Source: Actinophytocola oryzae
GTDB taxonomy: Bacteria > Actinomycetota > Actinomycetes > Mycobacteriales > Pseudonocardiaceae
Length of the DNA: 64,000 bases
Direction: 5' to 3'
NCBI RefSeq assembly: GCF_004364325.1
Contig: NZ_SOCP01000018.1
Span: 1-64,000 of the forward strand
The notes under the pieces are model-generated. The model was given only the letters and a program-made list of their open reading frames with translations. It was not told the origin of the DNA and made no database searches. Positions 10,012-17,973 of the stretch are shown piece by piece; position 1 is the stretch's first letter, and every line of letters begins with the position of its first letter. Made by a program: the position numbers and the translations under genes.

Positions 10012-10636
10012 GGTTCTTCAGCACCGCCCGTATTTCGTGGTACGAATCGCCTCGAACGTAACGGACGACACCACGGACGGTCCGACTTGACCGCACGGGA
10101 ATCAGTCGTTTTCGCCCTGTGCACTCCACCATCGAAGACGAGCCGCTGCGCTGACGTCAGCCCTTGGGGCGCGAGATAGCGCTGACTTCCACCGCCGCCA
10201 GATGGTGCACAGGGCCGACCTGCCGGCGGCTGCAGGAAGGCCGGCGGAGGTCCGCTCTGTCCACGATCTGTGCGAGCGTGCCCGGGGACCTGCCGGATCG
10301 ACTGGTCGATCTGGACGCGTACGCGACCGATGTCGCCGAAACGTTCACTGGCCGTGAGACCGGGAGACTCGAGGATGTTCTTTCGCGCTGAACGCAGGCT
10401 GCGACCGCCTCGCGACAACACGCGCGGCCTGTTCCTCACCGGCCAAGAGGCTGCCGAACCGCGCACCAGAAGCCGGGCGATCAGGTGCACTCAACTCGGC
10501 AGAAGCTGACGTTGGAACTACCGCTTCACGATCACGTTCCGTAGCCGTCCGGTTCGCTTGTTGTTGATCGAGTTGCGGTGTCTCCCCGATAGGCGCATCA
10601 CGGTGTCGACCTATCAGCTGTTCAGGGAGGCTTGTC
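10012..10636. other. Intergenic stretch upstream of integrase, no clear gene
   Basis: Only short frames occur. The best is a plus-strand tail near 10270-10391 ending in LVDLDAYATDVAETFTGRE and a few more residues. It reads like the end of a decayed gene, but I do not recognise it. The integrase promoter must lie near the right end, where GGGAGG precedes its ATG. Confidence 0.4.
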
Positions 10637-12046
10637 ATGGCATGGGTGGAAAAGGTTGGGCGGCATTCGTGGCGCGTCCGGTACCGCACCGACAGCGGCT
10701 ACGGCTCGGTGCCGGGCTTCGACAGCCACGAGACAGCAGTGGAATACCTGCAGGACATGCGCACCAACCAGCGCCGCGGAACCTGGCTGGACCCAGCCGG
10801 CGCGAAGACGCGACTCGACAAGTGGGTCCAGCGATGGATCGAAACTATCGACGTGGAAACCAGAACCGAGGAGAACTACCGACGCTGCCTCAGACTCCAC
10901 ATCCTGCCCCGCTGGGGCCACCTCGGCTTGGGTGAGATCACTGCCTCGGCCGTGACCGAATGGCTCAAGCAGCTCCGGCAACGCTACGCGGCGTCCACCG
11001 TCGTCACCCTCCGCACCATCCTCTCCATGATCCTCGACGACGCTATCGACGAACGCCTCATCCCCGCCAACCCCGTACGCCGCCGGCGCCGGCGAGGTCG
11101 TCGCCGCGACCACGCACCCACCCCACGTGAGCGAGTCTGGGCAATGCCCGACCAAGTACTGCGCATCGCCGAACAAGCCACCCAACTCGGCGGCCCCTCC
11201 GCCGGCCTGCTCGTCATCACCACGGCGTGGACCGGATGTAGGTGGGGCGAAATCGCCGGGCTACAACGCGACCACATAGACCTCGACCGCGGCGTGATCA
11301 CAATCGACCCCGAGACCGGCGCCCTCCACGAGTCGGCACACGAGCTATGGCTCGGACCACCGAAGACACCAGCCTCGGCCCGCACCATCGCTCTCCCACC
11401 ATTCCTCATCACCCAACTCGGGGAACACCTCGCCCACAGCAGCAGCCCATTCGTATTCACCAGCCCGCAGGGCAAGCTGCTACGGCGCAGCACCTTCGAT
11501 CGGAGAGTCTTCAGGCCCGCCGTGGACGGCAGCCTGCGCAAAGACACACAGTCAGTAAAGCCTGGGTTGACCTTTCACGGACTCCGGCACAGTCACAAAA
11601 CCTGGCTCATCGCCGACGGCATCCCCGAGATCGCCCAAGCCCGTCGCCTCGGCCACCACCTCGCCAACCGCTTGGTCGAGGTCTACAGCCATGTCGCACC
11701 CGAAATCGAAACCCGACTCCTCCACCAACTAGAACGACGCTGGAAGCAAGCCACAACCAACAAACGATCACATCGCGCGCCTCATCGCCGACGTGACCCC
11801 CACACGGCTCCCGCGCAGCGCGCCACCCTCCACAGAGCACGGCTGAACCAGAAAACCCAGTTCAACACCACTATGCAGCGAACATCCAACCCAGATACCC
11901 GTGCTCGCAGTGCTCCAGAATTGCTCCAGCTAGATGCGTCCAGCGACCGACGACGACCATGGCTGTCGATCATCGCGGACATGAGAGAAGCCCTCCGGCC
12001 AGGCAAAACATCTGACCGAGAGAGCTTCATCAAAAAGTGGAGCTGA
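10637..12046 (+). CDS. Tyrosine site-specific recombinase (integrase) of an integrative element
   Basis: 469 residues. An Arm/AP2-like start (MAWVEKVGRHSWRVRYR) and an SAM-like core-binding domain (about 60-135) precede the catalytic domain. The catalytic residues are visible: Arg in GCRWGEIAGL, HGLRHSHKTWL, and Tyr in VEVYSHVAPEIE. The C-terminal 90 residues are a low-complexity Arg/Thr/Ser extension, unusual for the family. The start ATG has GGGAGG upstream. The stop codon lies inside the tRNA-Ala gene, so the last codons are supplied by the attachment-site sequence. Phage and ICE integrases next to a tRNA 3' end normally use that end as attB. No excisionase or replication gene is seen beside it. 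Confidence 0.93.
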   Translation: MAWVEKVGRHSWRVRYRTDSGYGSVPGFDSHETAVEYLQDMRTNQRRGTWLDPAGAKTRLDKWVQRWIETIDVETRTEENYRRCLRLHILPRWGHLGLGEITASAVTEWLKQLRQRYAASTVVTLRTILSMILDDAIDERLIPANPVRRRRRRGRRRDHAPTPRERVWAMPDQVLRIAEQATQLGGPSAGLLVITTAWTGCRWGEIAGLQRDHIDLDRGVITIDPETGALHESAHELWLGPPKTPASARTIALPPFLITQLGEHLAHSSSPFVFTSPQGKLLRRSTFDRRVFRPAVDGSLRKDTQSVKPGLTFHGLRHSHKTWLIADGIPEIAQARRLGHHLANRLVEVYSHVAPEIETRLLHQLERRWKQATTNKRSHRAPHRRRDPHTAPAQRATLHRARLNQKTQFNTTMQRTSNPDTRARSAPELLQLDASSDRRRPWLSIIADMREALRPGKTSDRESFIKKWS

Positions 12047-12110
12047 GGGGGTTCGAACCCCTGACCCCCACACTGCCAGTGTGGTGCGCTACCAGCTGCG
12101 CTACAGCCCC
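12038..12110 (-). tRNA. tRNA-Ala(GGC), likely attachment site
   Basis: The minus strand folds as a full cloverleaf. The acceptor GGGGCTG pairs with CAGCTCC and the discriminator is A. The anticodon stem is CCACA with TGTGG around loop CTGGCAG (anticodon GGC). The T arm is GGGGG-TTCGAAC-CCCCT. CCA is not encoded. The integrase reading frame enters the 3' end of the tRNA. A second copy of this 3' end (the other att site) was not found to the left in the window. Confidence 0.92.
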
Positions 12111-12200
12111 GTGGTGGTACAAGTTACCGGACGTCGCCGGAGGGCTCGCAGGCGGGTCCGTTCTTCCCCCGGGCATGGTTCGCGTGCTACACCGACATCC

Positions 12201-13517
12201 GTGGTCGTTGATGCCCAAGTGGTGCCTCTGGTCGAGCCGGACGCGGAAGGGGTTGATCCCCAGCGACGTCGTGAGCTGCAGGAACGTCGGCTCCGACAGT
12301 TGGTGGACCGGCTGCTCGCCGCGGACGGGCTCCAGGCTTCCCGGCTTCGGGACGCCGGGGTCGACAGTGGCGCGGACGTCACGCTCGACCGGCTCGGGCA
12401 GCTACCTACGGTCACCAAGCGGGACCTTTGGGATCATTACCCGGACGGGTTGCGTGCGGTCCCGATTGAAGACATCGTCTGCGTGCACGGGTCGTCGGGG
12501 ACCGGTGGGCGGCCCACGCTCATTCCCTACACAGCCGCTGACATCGACGTCTGGGCCCAGGTCATGGCTCGGGCGCTCGGTGGGGCCGGTGCCACGCGGC
12601 GCAGCCTCGTGCACAACGCCTACGGGTACGGGCTCTTCACCGGCGGCCTCGGCGTCCATCACGGAGCGATGAGGCTCGGCGCGACCGTGTTGCCACTTTC
12701 GGGTGGTATGACCGACCGGCAGGTCCGCATGATCGCCGATCTCAAGCCCGACATCCTGACGTGCACACCCTCCTACGCGATCTTCCTCGGCGAGGCGATG
12801 ACGGAGCCGCCGCCCAGCCTGCGGGCCGGGCTGTTCGGTGCCGAGCCCTGGACCAACGAGATGCGTGCCCAGATCGAGCGTCTTCTCGGCCTGCGTGCGC
12901 TCGACATCTACGGGCTCTCCGAGATCATCGGCCCCGGGGTGGCCGCCGAGTCGCTCGACTCGGACGGCATGTTGAACGTCGCCGAAGACCACTTCTTCGT
13001 CGAGGCCGTCGACGCCGACGGGCGGGCCGTGTCGGACGGGACGCCGGGGGAGCTGGTGTTCACCACGCTCACCAAGACGGGCATGCCGCTCCTGCGCTAC
13101 CGCACCGGCGACGTCGCGACGCTCGCCGGGCCGGTGCCGGGGGCGCCGCGCACGTTGCGGCGGATGTCGAAGCTGCTCGGCCGCACCGACGACATGCTGG
13201 TCGTGCGGGGTGTGAACGTCTTCCCGACCGAGATCGAGGCGGTGCTGCTCGCGGACGGCCGCGTCAGCCCGCACTACCTGGTCGTCGAGGACCGGCGGGT
13301 CGCGGCGCGTGCGGAGCTGATCGTGGCGGTCGAGCCGGTCGCGGACGGCCATGGTCTCGCCGCCGACCTCGACCGGGCGTTGCGGGAGCGGCTCGGCCTC
13401 ACCTGTGTGGTGCGGGTCCTCGCCCCGGGCAGCGTGCCCAGGGTGGAGGTCGGCAAGGCCAAGCGGCTCGTCCGCTGGTCGGAGGGGCCTGCGCCGCTCG
13501 ACGGGCTAGCTGGCTGA
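12201..13517 (+). CDS. Phenylacetate-CoA ligase-like adenylate-forming enzyme
   Basis: The product is a PaaK-type ANL enzyme, about 438 residues from the GTG at 12201. An earlier frame start at 12081 would overlap the tRNA. Visible motifs are the AMP-binding loop HGSSGTGGRPTLIPYT, YGLSEIIGPG, GELVFTTLTKTGMPLLRYRTGD, the hinge around LLGRTDDMLVVRGVNVFPTE, and the C-terminal domain with the catalytic Lys (VEVGKAKRL). Such enzymes adenylate an aromatic or other carboxylate and transfer it to CoA. The substrate cannot be read from sequence. There are no phenylacetate catabolism genes nearby, so a stand-alone or biosynthetic role is equally possible. The gene converges with and overlaps the DsbA-like gene by 12 bp. 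Confidence 0.88.
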   Translation: MVVDAQVVPLVEPDAEGVDPQRRRELQERRLRQLVDRLLAADGLQASRLRDAGVDSGADVTLDRLGQLPTVTKRDLWDHYPDGLRAVPIEDIVCVHGSSGTGGRPTLIPYTAADIDVWAQVMARALGGAGATRRSLVHNAYGYGLFTGGLGVHHGAMRLGATVLPLSGGMTDRQVRMIADLKPDILTCTPSYAIFLGEAMTEPPPSLRAGLFGAEPWTNEMRAQIERLLGLRALDIYGLSEIIGPGVAAESLDSDGMLNVAEDHFFVEAVDADGRAVSDGTPGELVFTTLTKTGMPLLRYRTGDVATLAGPVPGAPRTLRRMSKLLGRTDDMLVVRGVNVFPTEIEAVLLADGRVSPHYLVVEDRRVAARAELIVAVEPVADGHGLAADLDRALRERLGLTCVVRVLAPGSVPRVEVGKAKRLVRWSEGPAPLDGLAG

Positions 13518-14336
13518 CTTGACCAGGTTGTCCAACCAGTTCGACTCGGACGTGTCGACGACCTGCTGGCCGACCGCGACGGTCGGCGTGCCGAAGCCCT
13601 TCTGACCGTTCCCCAGGTCCTGTTGCAGGTAGGGGGTCTTGCTGACCTCTTCGTAGTTCGTCGACACGAGACTGTCGTACTTGCCGCTGGTCACACAGCT
13701 CTTGAACGTCACGTCCTTGATGCCGAGGTCGGCGCCGAGCTTGGCGAGCTGCTGGTCGTCCCAGCCGCGGCTGCCCTCCTCGGGTTGGTCGTTGTAGAGG
13801 CTCTGGTGGAAGGCCGGGAACTGGCCCGCGTCGGCCGCGCACAGGCCCGCGTTGGCCGAGTCCGTGGAGTACCCCGGCGGGTCCGATCTGTCGTTGAGCA
13901 GCGGCAGCATGTGGTACCGGACCTGGACACTGCCCGCAGCGACGTTCTTCTCGATGTCGGCGCCGTAGGTCTTCTCGAACTCGCCGCAGATCGGGCAGAG
14001 GAAGTCCTCGTAGACGTCGAGGGTGACCTTGGCGTCGGTCTGGCCGACGACGACCACACCACCGTCGCGGGTGACCGGGAACTCGGCGGTGGCGGCCTGC
14101 TGGGAGCTGTCCGGCGCGATCGCCTTGATGTTCTGGCCCTCGGTGGTGTTCTTCTGGTTGTTGTAGATGATCACGCCACCGATGACGGCGGCGAGCAGCA
14201 CGACCACCACACCGACGCCGACGATGACCTTCCTGCGGTCGTTGTCGCCACGACGTGCCGCCGCCACGGCTTTGCTGCCGCCGCCCCGGCCCTGCGCCTG
14301 ACGCTTCTTGCGAGCGTTGCGCTGTGCTCCACCCAC
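13506..14336 (-). CDS. Membrane-anchored DsbA-like thioredoxin-fold oxidoreductase
   Basis: 276 residues. A basic cytosolic tail (RNARKKRQAQGRGG) precedes a single transmembrane helix at about 36-60. The extracytoplasmic DsbA-like domain carries the active site FLCPICGEFE (CPIC) and the cis-Pro loop GFGTPTVAV. Two more Cys (GLCAAD and KSCVTSG) may form a structural disulfide. Proteins like this form or shuffle disulfides in exported proteins. The gene directly follows the MauE/DoxX gene (15 bp gap), whose product is the usual electron-transfer partner, so the two probably work together. Confidence 0.88.
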   Translation of the reverse strand: MGGAQRNARKKRQAQGRGGGSKAVAAARRGDNDRRKVIVGVGVVVVLLAAVIGGVIIYNNQKNTTEGQNIKAIAPDSSQQAATAEFPVTRDGGVVVVGQTDAKVTLDVYEDFLCPICGEFEKTYGADIEKNVAAGSVQVRYHMLPLLNDRSDPPGYSTDSANAGLCAADAGQFPAFHQSLYNDQPEEGSRGWDDQQLAKLGADLGIKDVTFKSCVTSGKYDSLVSTNYEEVSKTPYLQQDLGNGQKGFGTPTVAVGQQVVDTSESNWLDNLVKSAS

Positions 14337-14351
14337 CGGTCCTGTCCTTCC

Positions 14352-14852
14352 CTACGTGTCCTGGGGCTCCGCGGCGGGGGCCTTCGCCGTCAACCACCCG
14401 TCGAGCGAGGCGAGACTGCGCGGCCGCGCCACCAGCCACCCCGCGAGCAGGAGAAACCCGACGTCGCGCGCGATCTCCTGCGGGTACTGCGTCTGCCCCG
14501 CCGCGACCTGTCCGCCGCCGCCGAAGCATCCGCAGTCGATGGTCAGCCCCCGTGCCCAGGACTGCGCGACCGCCCCGACGAAGGCGACGAGCACGACGAC
14601 CGACACGATCGCGCCGATCCGCGTCCCGAGCCCGACCAGCAGCAACACCCCGAGCGCGAGCTCGAGGAAGGGCAACGCCCCGGCGACGACACTGGACACG
14701 GACCCGGGTAGGAGATCGTAGGCCTGCACGGCGATGTAGGTCTGGTTGAGGTCGCTGGCCTTGATGGACCCGGAAACCAGCCACACGGCGGCGAGACCAA
14801 GCCGAACAATCAGCCCGACGAGGTCAAGCACCCGCGCAGAAGGTCGCACCAC
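14352..14852 (-). CDS. MauE/DoxX-family redox-associated membrane protein
   Basis: 166 residues with four predicted membrane helices (LVGLIVRLGLAAVWLVSG; ALPFLELALGVLLLVGLG; AIVSVVVLVAFVGAVAQSW; DVGFLLLAGWLVA) and a conserved DCGCFGGG motif after the third. MauE/DoxX members with CxCFG couple quinone or thiol redox to thioredoxin-fold partners. Its neighbour downstream is just such a partner. A 23-bp gap separates it from the upstream small membrane protein, so the three minus-strand genes form a likely operon. Confidence 0.88.
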   Translation of the reverse strand: MVRPSARVLDLVGLIVRLGLAAVWLVSGSIKASDLNQTYIAVQAYDLLPGSVSSVVAGALPFLELALGVLLLVGLGTRIGAIVSVVVLVAFVGAVAQSWARGLTIDCGCFGGGGQVAAGQTQYPQEIARDVGFLLLAGWLVARPRSLASLDGWLTAKAPAAEPQDT

Positions 14853-14875
14853 AACACGAAGTTACCGAAGCCGCC

Positions 14876-15289
14876 TTAGCGCAACCTGAGAGCCCGTCGT
14901 CGCAGGTGAGCCCCCACCACAGCACCGTAGACGAGATGGTCGACGACCTGCGGAAAAACGGACAAGCCACGCACAGCGGCCGCTCGCCGCCCAGGCATCC
15001 GCAAGTCGACGGCGGCGATGACACCACCAGCGACAACGCCCCAGAAGACGGTCCCCCGCGCGGGCAGAACCTGCGCGAGCACGACGCCCCACCCGGCAGA
15101 GATCCCGACGTGCACGGGCACCCCGACAAGAGCCAGGTTCCACCGCCCACGCCCGTCGGGCAGGAGAAGCCGGCCGGCGGCAACCGAGGCGGCAAGGGGA
15201 TCGCGGCGACGAACGATGGCCCACAGCGTGGAGGGCACCCCGCCGACCACACCACCGGCAATCCCAGCCCGAACCCCACCCCGCCGCAC
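14876..15289 (-). CDS. Small conserved membrane protein
   Basis: The frame is open back to 15943, but only the last 137 or so residues look genuine. I place the start at the GTG at 15289, just before VRAGIAGGVVGGVPSTLW. The upstream extension is translated repeat DNA (strings of Pro/Arg) and is rejected. The product has about four hydrophobic stretches (AGIAGGVVGGVPSTLW; ALVGVPVHVGISAGWGVV; GTVFWGVVAGGVIAAVDL; VVDHLVYGAVVGAHL). The pattern PSTxxA...DPLxAxxAAGxxLLP matches a conserved hypothetical family of actinobacteria. No function is known to me. Confidence 0.6.
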   Translation of the reverse strand: MRRGGVRAGIAGGVVGGVPSTLWAIVRRRDPLAASVAAGRLLLPDGRGRWNLALVGVPVHVGISAGWGVVLAQVLPARGTVFWGVVAGGVIAAVDLRMPGRRAAAVRGLSVFPQVVDHLVYGAVVGAHLRRRALRLR

Positions 15290-15828
15290 AGACCGAGTGT
15301 CCCCGACAACACACCGCAAGGCAGCCCCGGCCGGGAAGCTCCGGCACCGGCGACCGCCTGACGTGGCAAGCCGCCCACCAGGACCGCGAGGACGCCTACC
15401 AGCCCCACAACCACCTGAGCCAGAATCCGGCGAAAGCTGGATCGGGAACCAGAGGATGGTGGCCAGGGCTGACCCAGCCGCAACGCGGGCAAGGTCCGGC
15501 GTGTGGCTGGGTTGACAACCGAGGGCGATCGGGATGAGACCTGCCAACGCCGGGCAGACACCGACGGCATCCCGAAGGCGGGAACCAAGAGCCCTGACAG
15601 GTGCGACCAGGCGGCAACGCGGGGGCGGATCCAGTGGTGACGCTGGGGCAGGATCCGAGGGATGGTGTTGGGGGAGACGCAGGGGCCACGCGAGTGGCAT
15701 GGGCCGGCGGCGGCGCTGGTCCGTCCCCACCGAGGACCGTGGCTGGCGCGAGGTCAGGCAACAACGCCTGAGGGAGGACCCAGCGGCAACGCCAAGAGCC
15801 GCGACAACCGGCAACGCCGAGGGTGGGG
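15290..15828. other. Non-coding stretch with degenerate repeat copies
   Basis: Both strands have long open frames only because the DNA is very GC-rich and repetitive. Loosely spaced relatives of the downstream repeat (GGCAACGC, GGGAACC, GGCAACGCCGAGGGTGGGG) occur from about 15440 on. The stretch looks like decayed flank of the tandem array. No gene is called. Confidence 0.5.
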
Positions 15829-16570
15829 AATAGGCAGGGTGTGGGCGGCGACACCGAGGTTGGGGAATCGGCGGTAGGCGGGGTTGTGGGCGGCAACCCC
15901 GAGGGTGAGGAATGGGCGGTAGGGCAGGGTTGGTGGGCGGCAACGTCGAGGGCTGGGAATCGGCGGTAGGCGGAGGGCGGTGGGCGGCAACGCCGAGGTT
16001 GGGGAATCGGCGGTAGGCAGGGTCGGTGGGCGGCGCCGAGGTTGGGGACCTGGCGGTAGGGCAGGGTTGGTGGGCAGCGATGCAGAGGGTTGGGAACTGT
16101 CAGCAGGGCAGGGTCGGTGGGCGGCGCCGAGGTTGGGGACCTGGCGGTAGGGCAGGGTTGGTGGGCCGCGATGCGGAGGGTTGGGAACTGTCAGCAGGGC
16201 AGGGTCGGTGGGCGGCGCCGAGGTTGGGGACCTGGCGGTAGGGCAGGGTTGGTGGGCCGCGATGCGGAGGGTTGGGAACTGTCAGCAGGGCAGGGTCGGT
16301 GGGCGGCGCCGAGGTTGGGGACCTGGCGGTAGGGCAGGGTTGGTGGGCCGCGATGCGGAGGGTTGGGAACTGTCAGCAGGGCAGGGTCGGTGGGCGGCGC
16401 CGAGGTTGGGGACCTGGCGGTAGGGCAGGGTCGGCGGGCCGCGATGCGGAGGGTTGGGAACTGTCAGCAGGGCAGGGTCGGTGGGCGGCGCCGAGGTTGA
16501 GGAATCGGCGGTAAGGCAGGGTCGACGAGCGACAGCACCGAGGGCTGGGAACCGGCGGCAACGCCGGAAC
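15829..16570. repeat. Tandem repeat array: 91-bp unit made of two diverged ~45-bp halves
   Basis: Copies of GTGGGCGGCGCCGAGG recur at about 16026, 16117, 16208, 16299, 16390 and 16481, exactly 91 bp apart. Each 91-bp unit contains two related halves built around GGGTTGGGAACTG and GGTTGGGGACCTGG. Units are nearly identical. Half-units at 15829-16025 and 16481-16570 are more diverged, as expected when the centre of the array expands by unequal exchange or slippage. It sits just downstream (minus strand) of tmRNA. There is no spacer/repeat alternation, so it is not CRISPR. Confidence 0.92.
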
Positions 16571-16616
16571 GGCGGCAGGCGCCCACGCTGGGTCGGGAAC
16601 CGACCGCGACGTGGGG

Positions 16617-16639
16617 TCTGCGGGGGTCGCCCCCGCAGA
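16617..16639 (-). terminator. Perfect 10-bp GC hairpin
   Basis: TCTGCGGGGG, loop TCG, then CCCCCGCAGA. It lies about 65 bp past the tmRNA 3' end on the tmRNA strand, a possible second terminator. Confidence 0.55.
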
Positions 16640-16646
16640 ATGATGA

Positions 16647-16693
16647 GGGCCGACCCCGGCGAGGCTGCGTCAGCAACCGAGCAGGGTCGGCCC
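16647..16693 (-). terminator. 10-bp stem directly after tmRNA
   Basis: GGGCCGACCC (16647-16656) and GGGTCGGCCC (16684-16693) are exact complements with a 27-base loop. The stem begins 10 bases past the tmRNA 3' end. There is no T tract, as is common in high-GC actinobacteria. Confidence 0.55.
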
Positions 16694-16702
16694 AGAGGTC
16701 CG

Positions 16703-17074
16703 TGGAGGTGCCGGGAATCGAACCCGGGTCCTCTGTCGCTTCAACAGGGCTTCTCCGTGCGCAGCTCACTGTGTCTCTACTCGGCCCCGCCGGTCACGTG
16801 AACAAGCCGGTGTGACGGGCCCAGCCGCTGTTGGTGTCCCGCAGCGGCCCTGCGGCCAGTCCGCTGCGGTAAGCCTCCTAGCTGATGCCGGCAGACCGGG
16901 TCGGAGGCGACCCCGGGCCGACAGACATCGCTACTCGCTCAGGCGGCGAGTGCGACGTCGCGCTGGTTATTAACCTTGGCGCTTATTGGTTTGCGGCGAC
17001 GCTTGAGGTGGCCATCCGCCTGCACCTGCACGCTTCCCCTGAATCAACGTCCAGAGTCGAAACCGTTCACCCCC
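16703..17074 (-). ncRNA. ssrA: tmRNA (transfer-messenger RNA)
   Basis: About 372 nt on the minus strand. The 5' end GGGGGTG (at 17074) pairs with the 3' CACCTCC followed by A at 16703. The T arm is the CCGGG-TTCGATT-CCCGG type. The tag frame lies at 16980-16939: resume codon GCC, tag AKVNNQRDVALAA, stop TGA. tmRNA rescues stalled ribosomes and marks the incomplete protein for proteolysis. The QRDxALAA end matches other actinobacterial tags such as that of mycobacteria. CCA is not encoded. The GTGAACGGTTTCGACT 5' block is typical of tmRNA. Confidence 0.95.
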
Positions 17075-17250
17075 TCGTCGTGACTGTGTCACGTGAAGGA
17101 TAACGCCTGGCGCCCGGCGGATCATCCCGGTTACCGGGCCACCCTCGTGGAGGTAGGGAAAACCCCACCCCCAAGTCTGCGGTACACCGCATGGTCCCCG
17201 CCTCCCCGACGCGCCATCCTGGTCACATCACCCGCAAAGGAGACCCAGCG

Positions 17251-17973
17251 ATGACGACCACACACCGTGACGGCACCCGGCCGAACCCACCGCTGTTGGG
17301 TTCGCTCGCGTATCTGGTGATGAACCTGCCGATCGGGATCGGGTCGTTCGTGTTCGTCGTGACGAGCACGTTCCTCGGCCTCGGCACCGTGGTCATCTGG
17401 GTCGGCCTGGCCGTTCTGACGGTCGGGATGCTGGCGATGCGGGGCATGACCGGCCTCGAGCGGATGAGGGTGCACGCGATGCTGGGCACCTACATCGCCT
17501 CGCCGTACCGGCCGCTGCCGGAGAAGGGACGGTGGCTCGCCCGGGTCAAGGACCCCGCCACCTGGAAGGACATGGCCTACCTCGTGCTGCTCCTGCCACT
17601 GGGCATCGCGGAGTTCACGATCATGGTGGTGCTGTGGGCGGTCAGCCTGTACCTGACGCTCCTGCCGCTGTACTGGCACTGGGTCCCGGCCGACTGGCAG
17701 CTGGTGATGTGGAACCACTCGTTCGTCTCTCCGGACTCCTCGTGGTTGAGCACGCTGCCGTTCGCCGGGCTCGGGGTGCTGATCCTGGCGCTGGCGATCA
17801 TCGCCACCAACGCCCTGGGCACCATGCACGCCATGTACGCCCGCGCCATGCTCGGCCCGAGCCAGCGCCGGATCGCGAAACTGGAAGGCCTGTCGACGGC
17901 TGGTGCGATCGACTGGAGCACCGAGTGGCCGCAGAACACGAGCACGATGACCTACGGATCGGTGTCCCGATGA
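17251..17973 (+). CDS. Sensor-domain (PF13796-like) membrane protein
   Basis: 240 residues from the ATG at 17251, with AAAGGAG nine bases upstream. The longer frame from 17191 lacks a binding site. It has four or more hydrophobic helices (LAYLVMNLPIGIGSFVFVV; VIWVGLAVLTVGMLAM; MAYLVLLLPLGIAEFTIMVV; LGVLILALAIIATNALG) and the internally repeated pattern of the putative sensor domain. The domain is also found as the N-terminal half of the next gene's kinase. It overlaps that gene by 4 bp (ATGA), so they are co-translated, and it may form a membrane complex with the kinase. Confidence 0.85.
   Translation: MTTTHRDGTRPNPPLLGSLAYLVMNLPIGIGSFVFVVTSTFLGLGTVVIWVGLAVLTVGMLAMRGMTGLERMRVHAMLGTYIASPYRPLPEKGRWLARVKDPATWKDMAYLVLLLPLGIAEFTIMVVLWAVSLYLTLLPLYWHWVPADWQLVMWNHSFVSPDSSWLSTLPFAGLGVLILALAIIATNALGTMHAMYARAMLGPSQRRIAKLEGLSTAGAIDWSTEWPQNTSTMTYGSVSR

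Noticed and set aside
10637..12046. Search for the distal att site (copy of the tRNA-Ala 3' end) between 1 and 10600
   Set aside because: No GGGGTTCGAACCCC-like copy was found by eye in that stretch. The element boundary may lie outside the window.
12081..12200. Longer N-terminus for the PaaK-like ligase
   Set aside because: It would overlap tRNA-Ala and encodes an Arg-rich stretch not typical of the family.
15829..16570. Possible CRISPR array
   Set aside because: Units are contiguous and nearly identical with no unique spacers, and no cas genes are near.
17532..17969. Extended start for the histidine kinase
   Set aside because: That frame is out of phase over the upstream sensor gene and codes for Arg/Gly/His filler. 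The ATGA overlap at 17970 is the better start.
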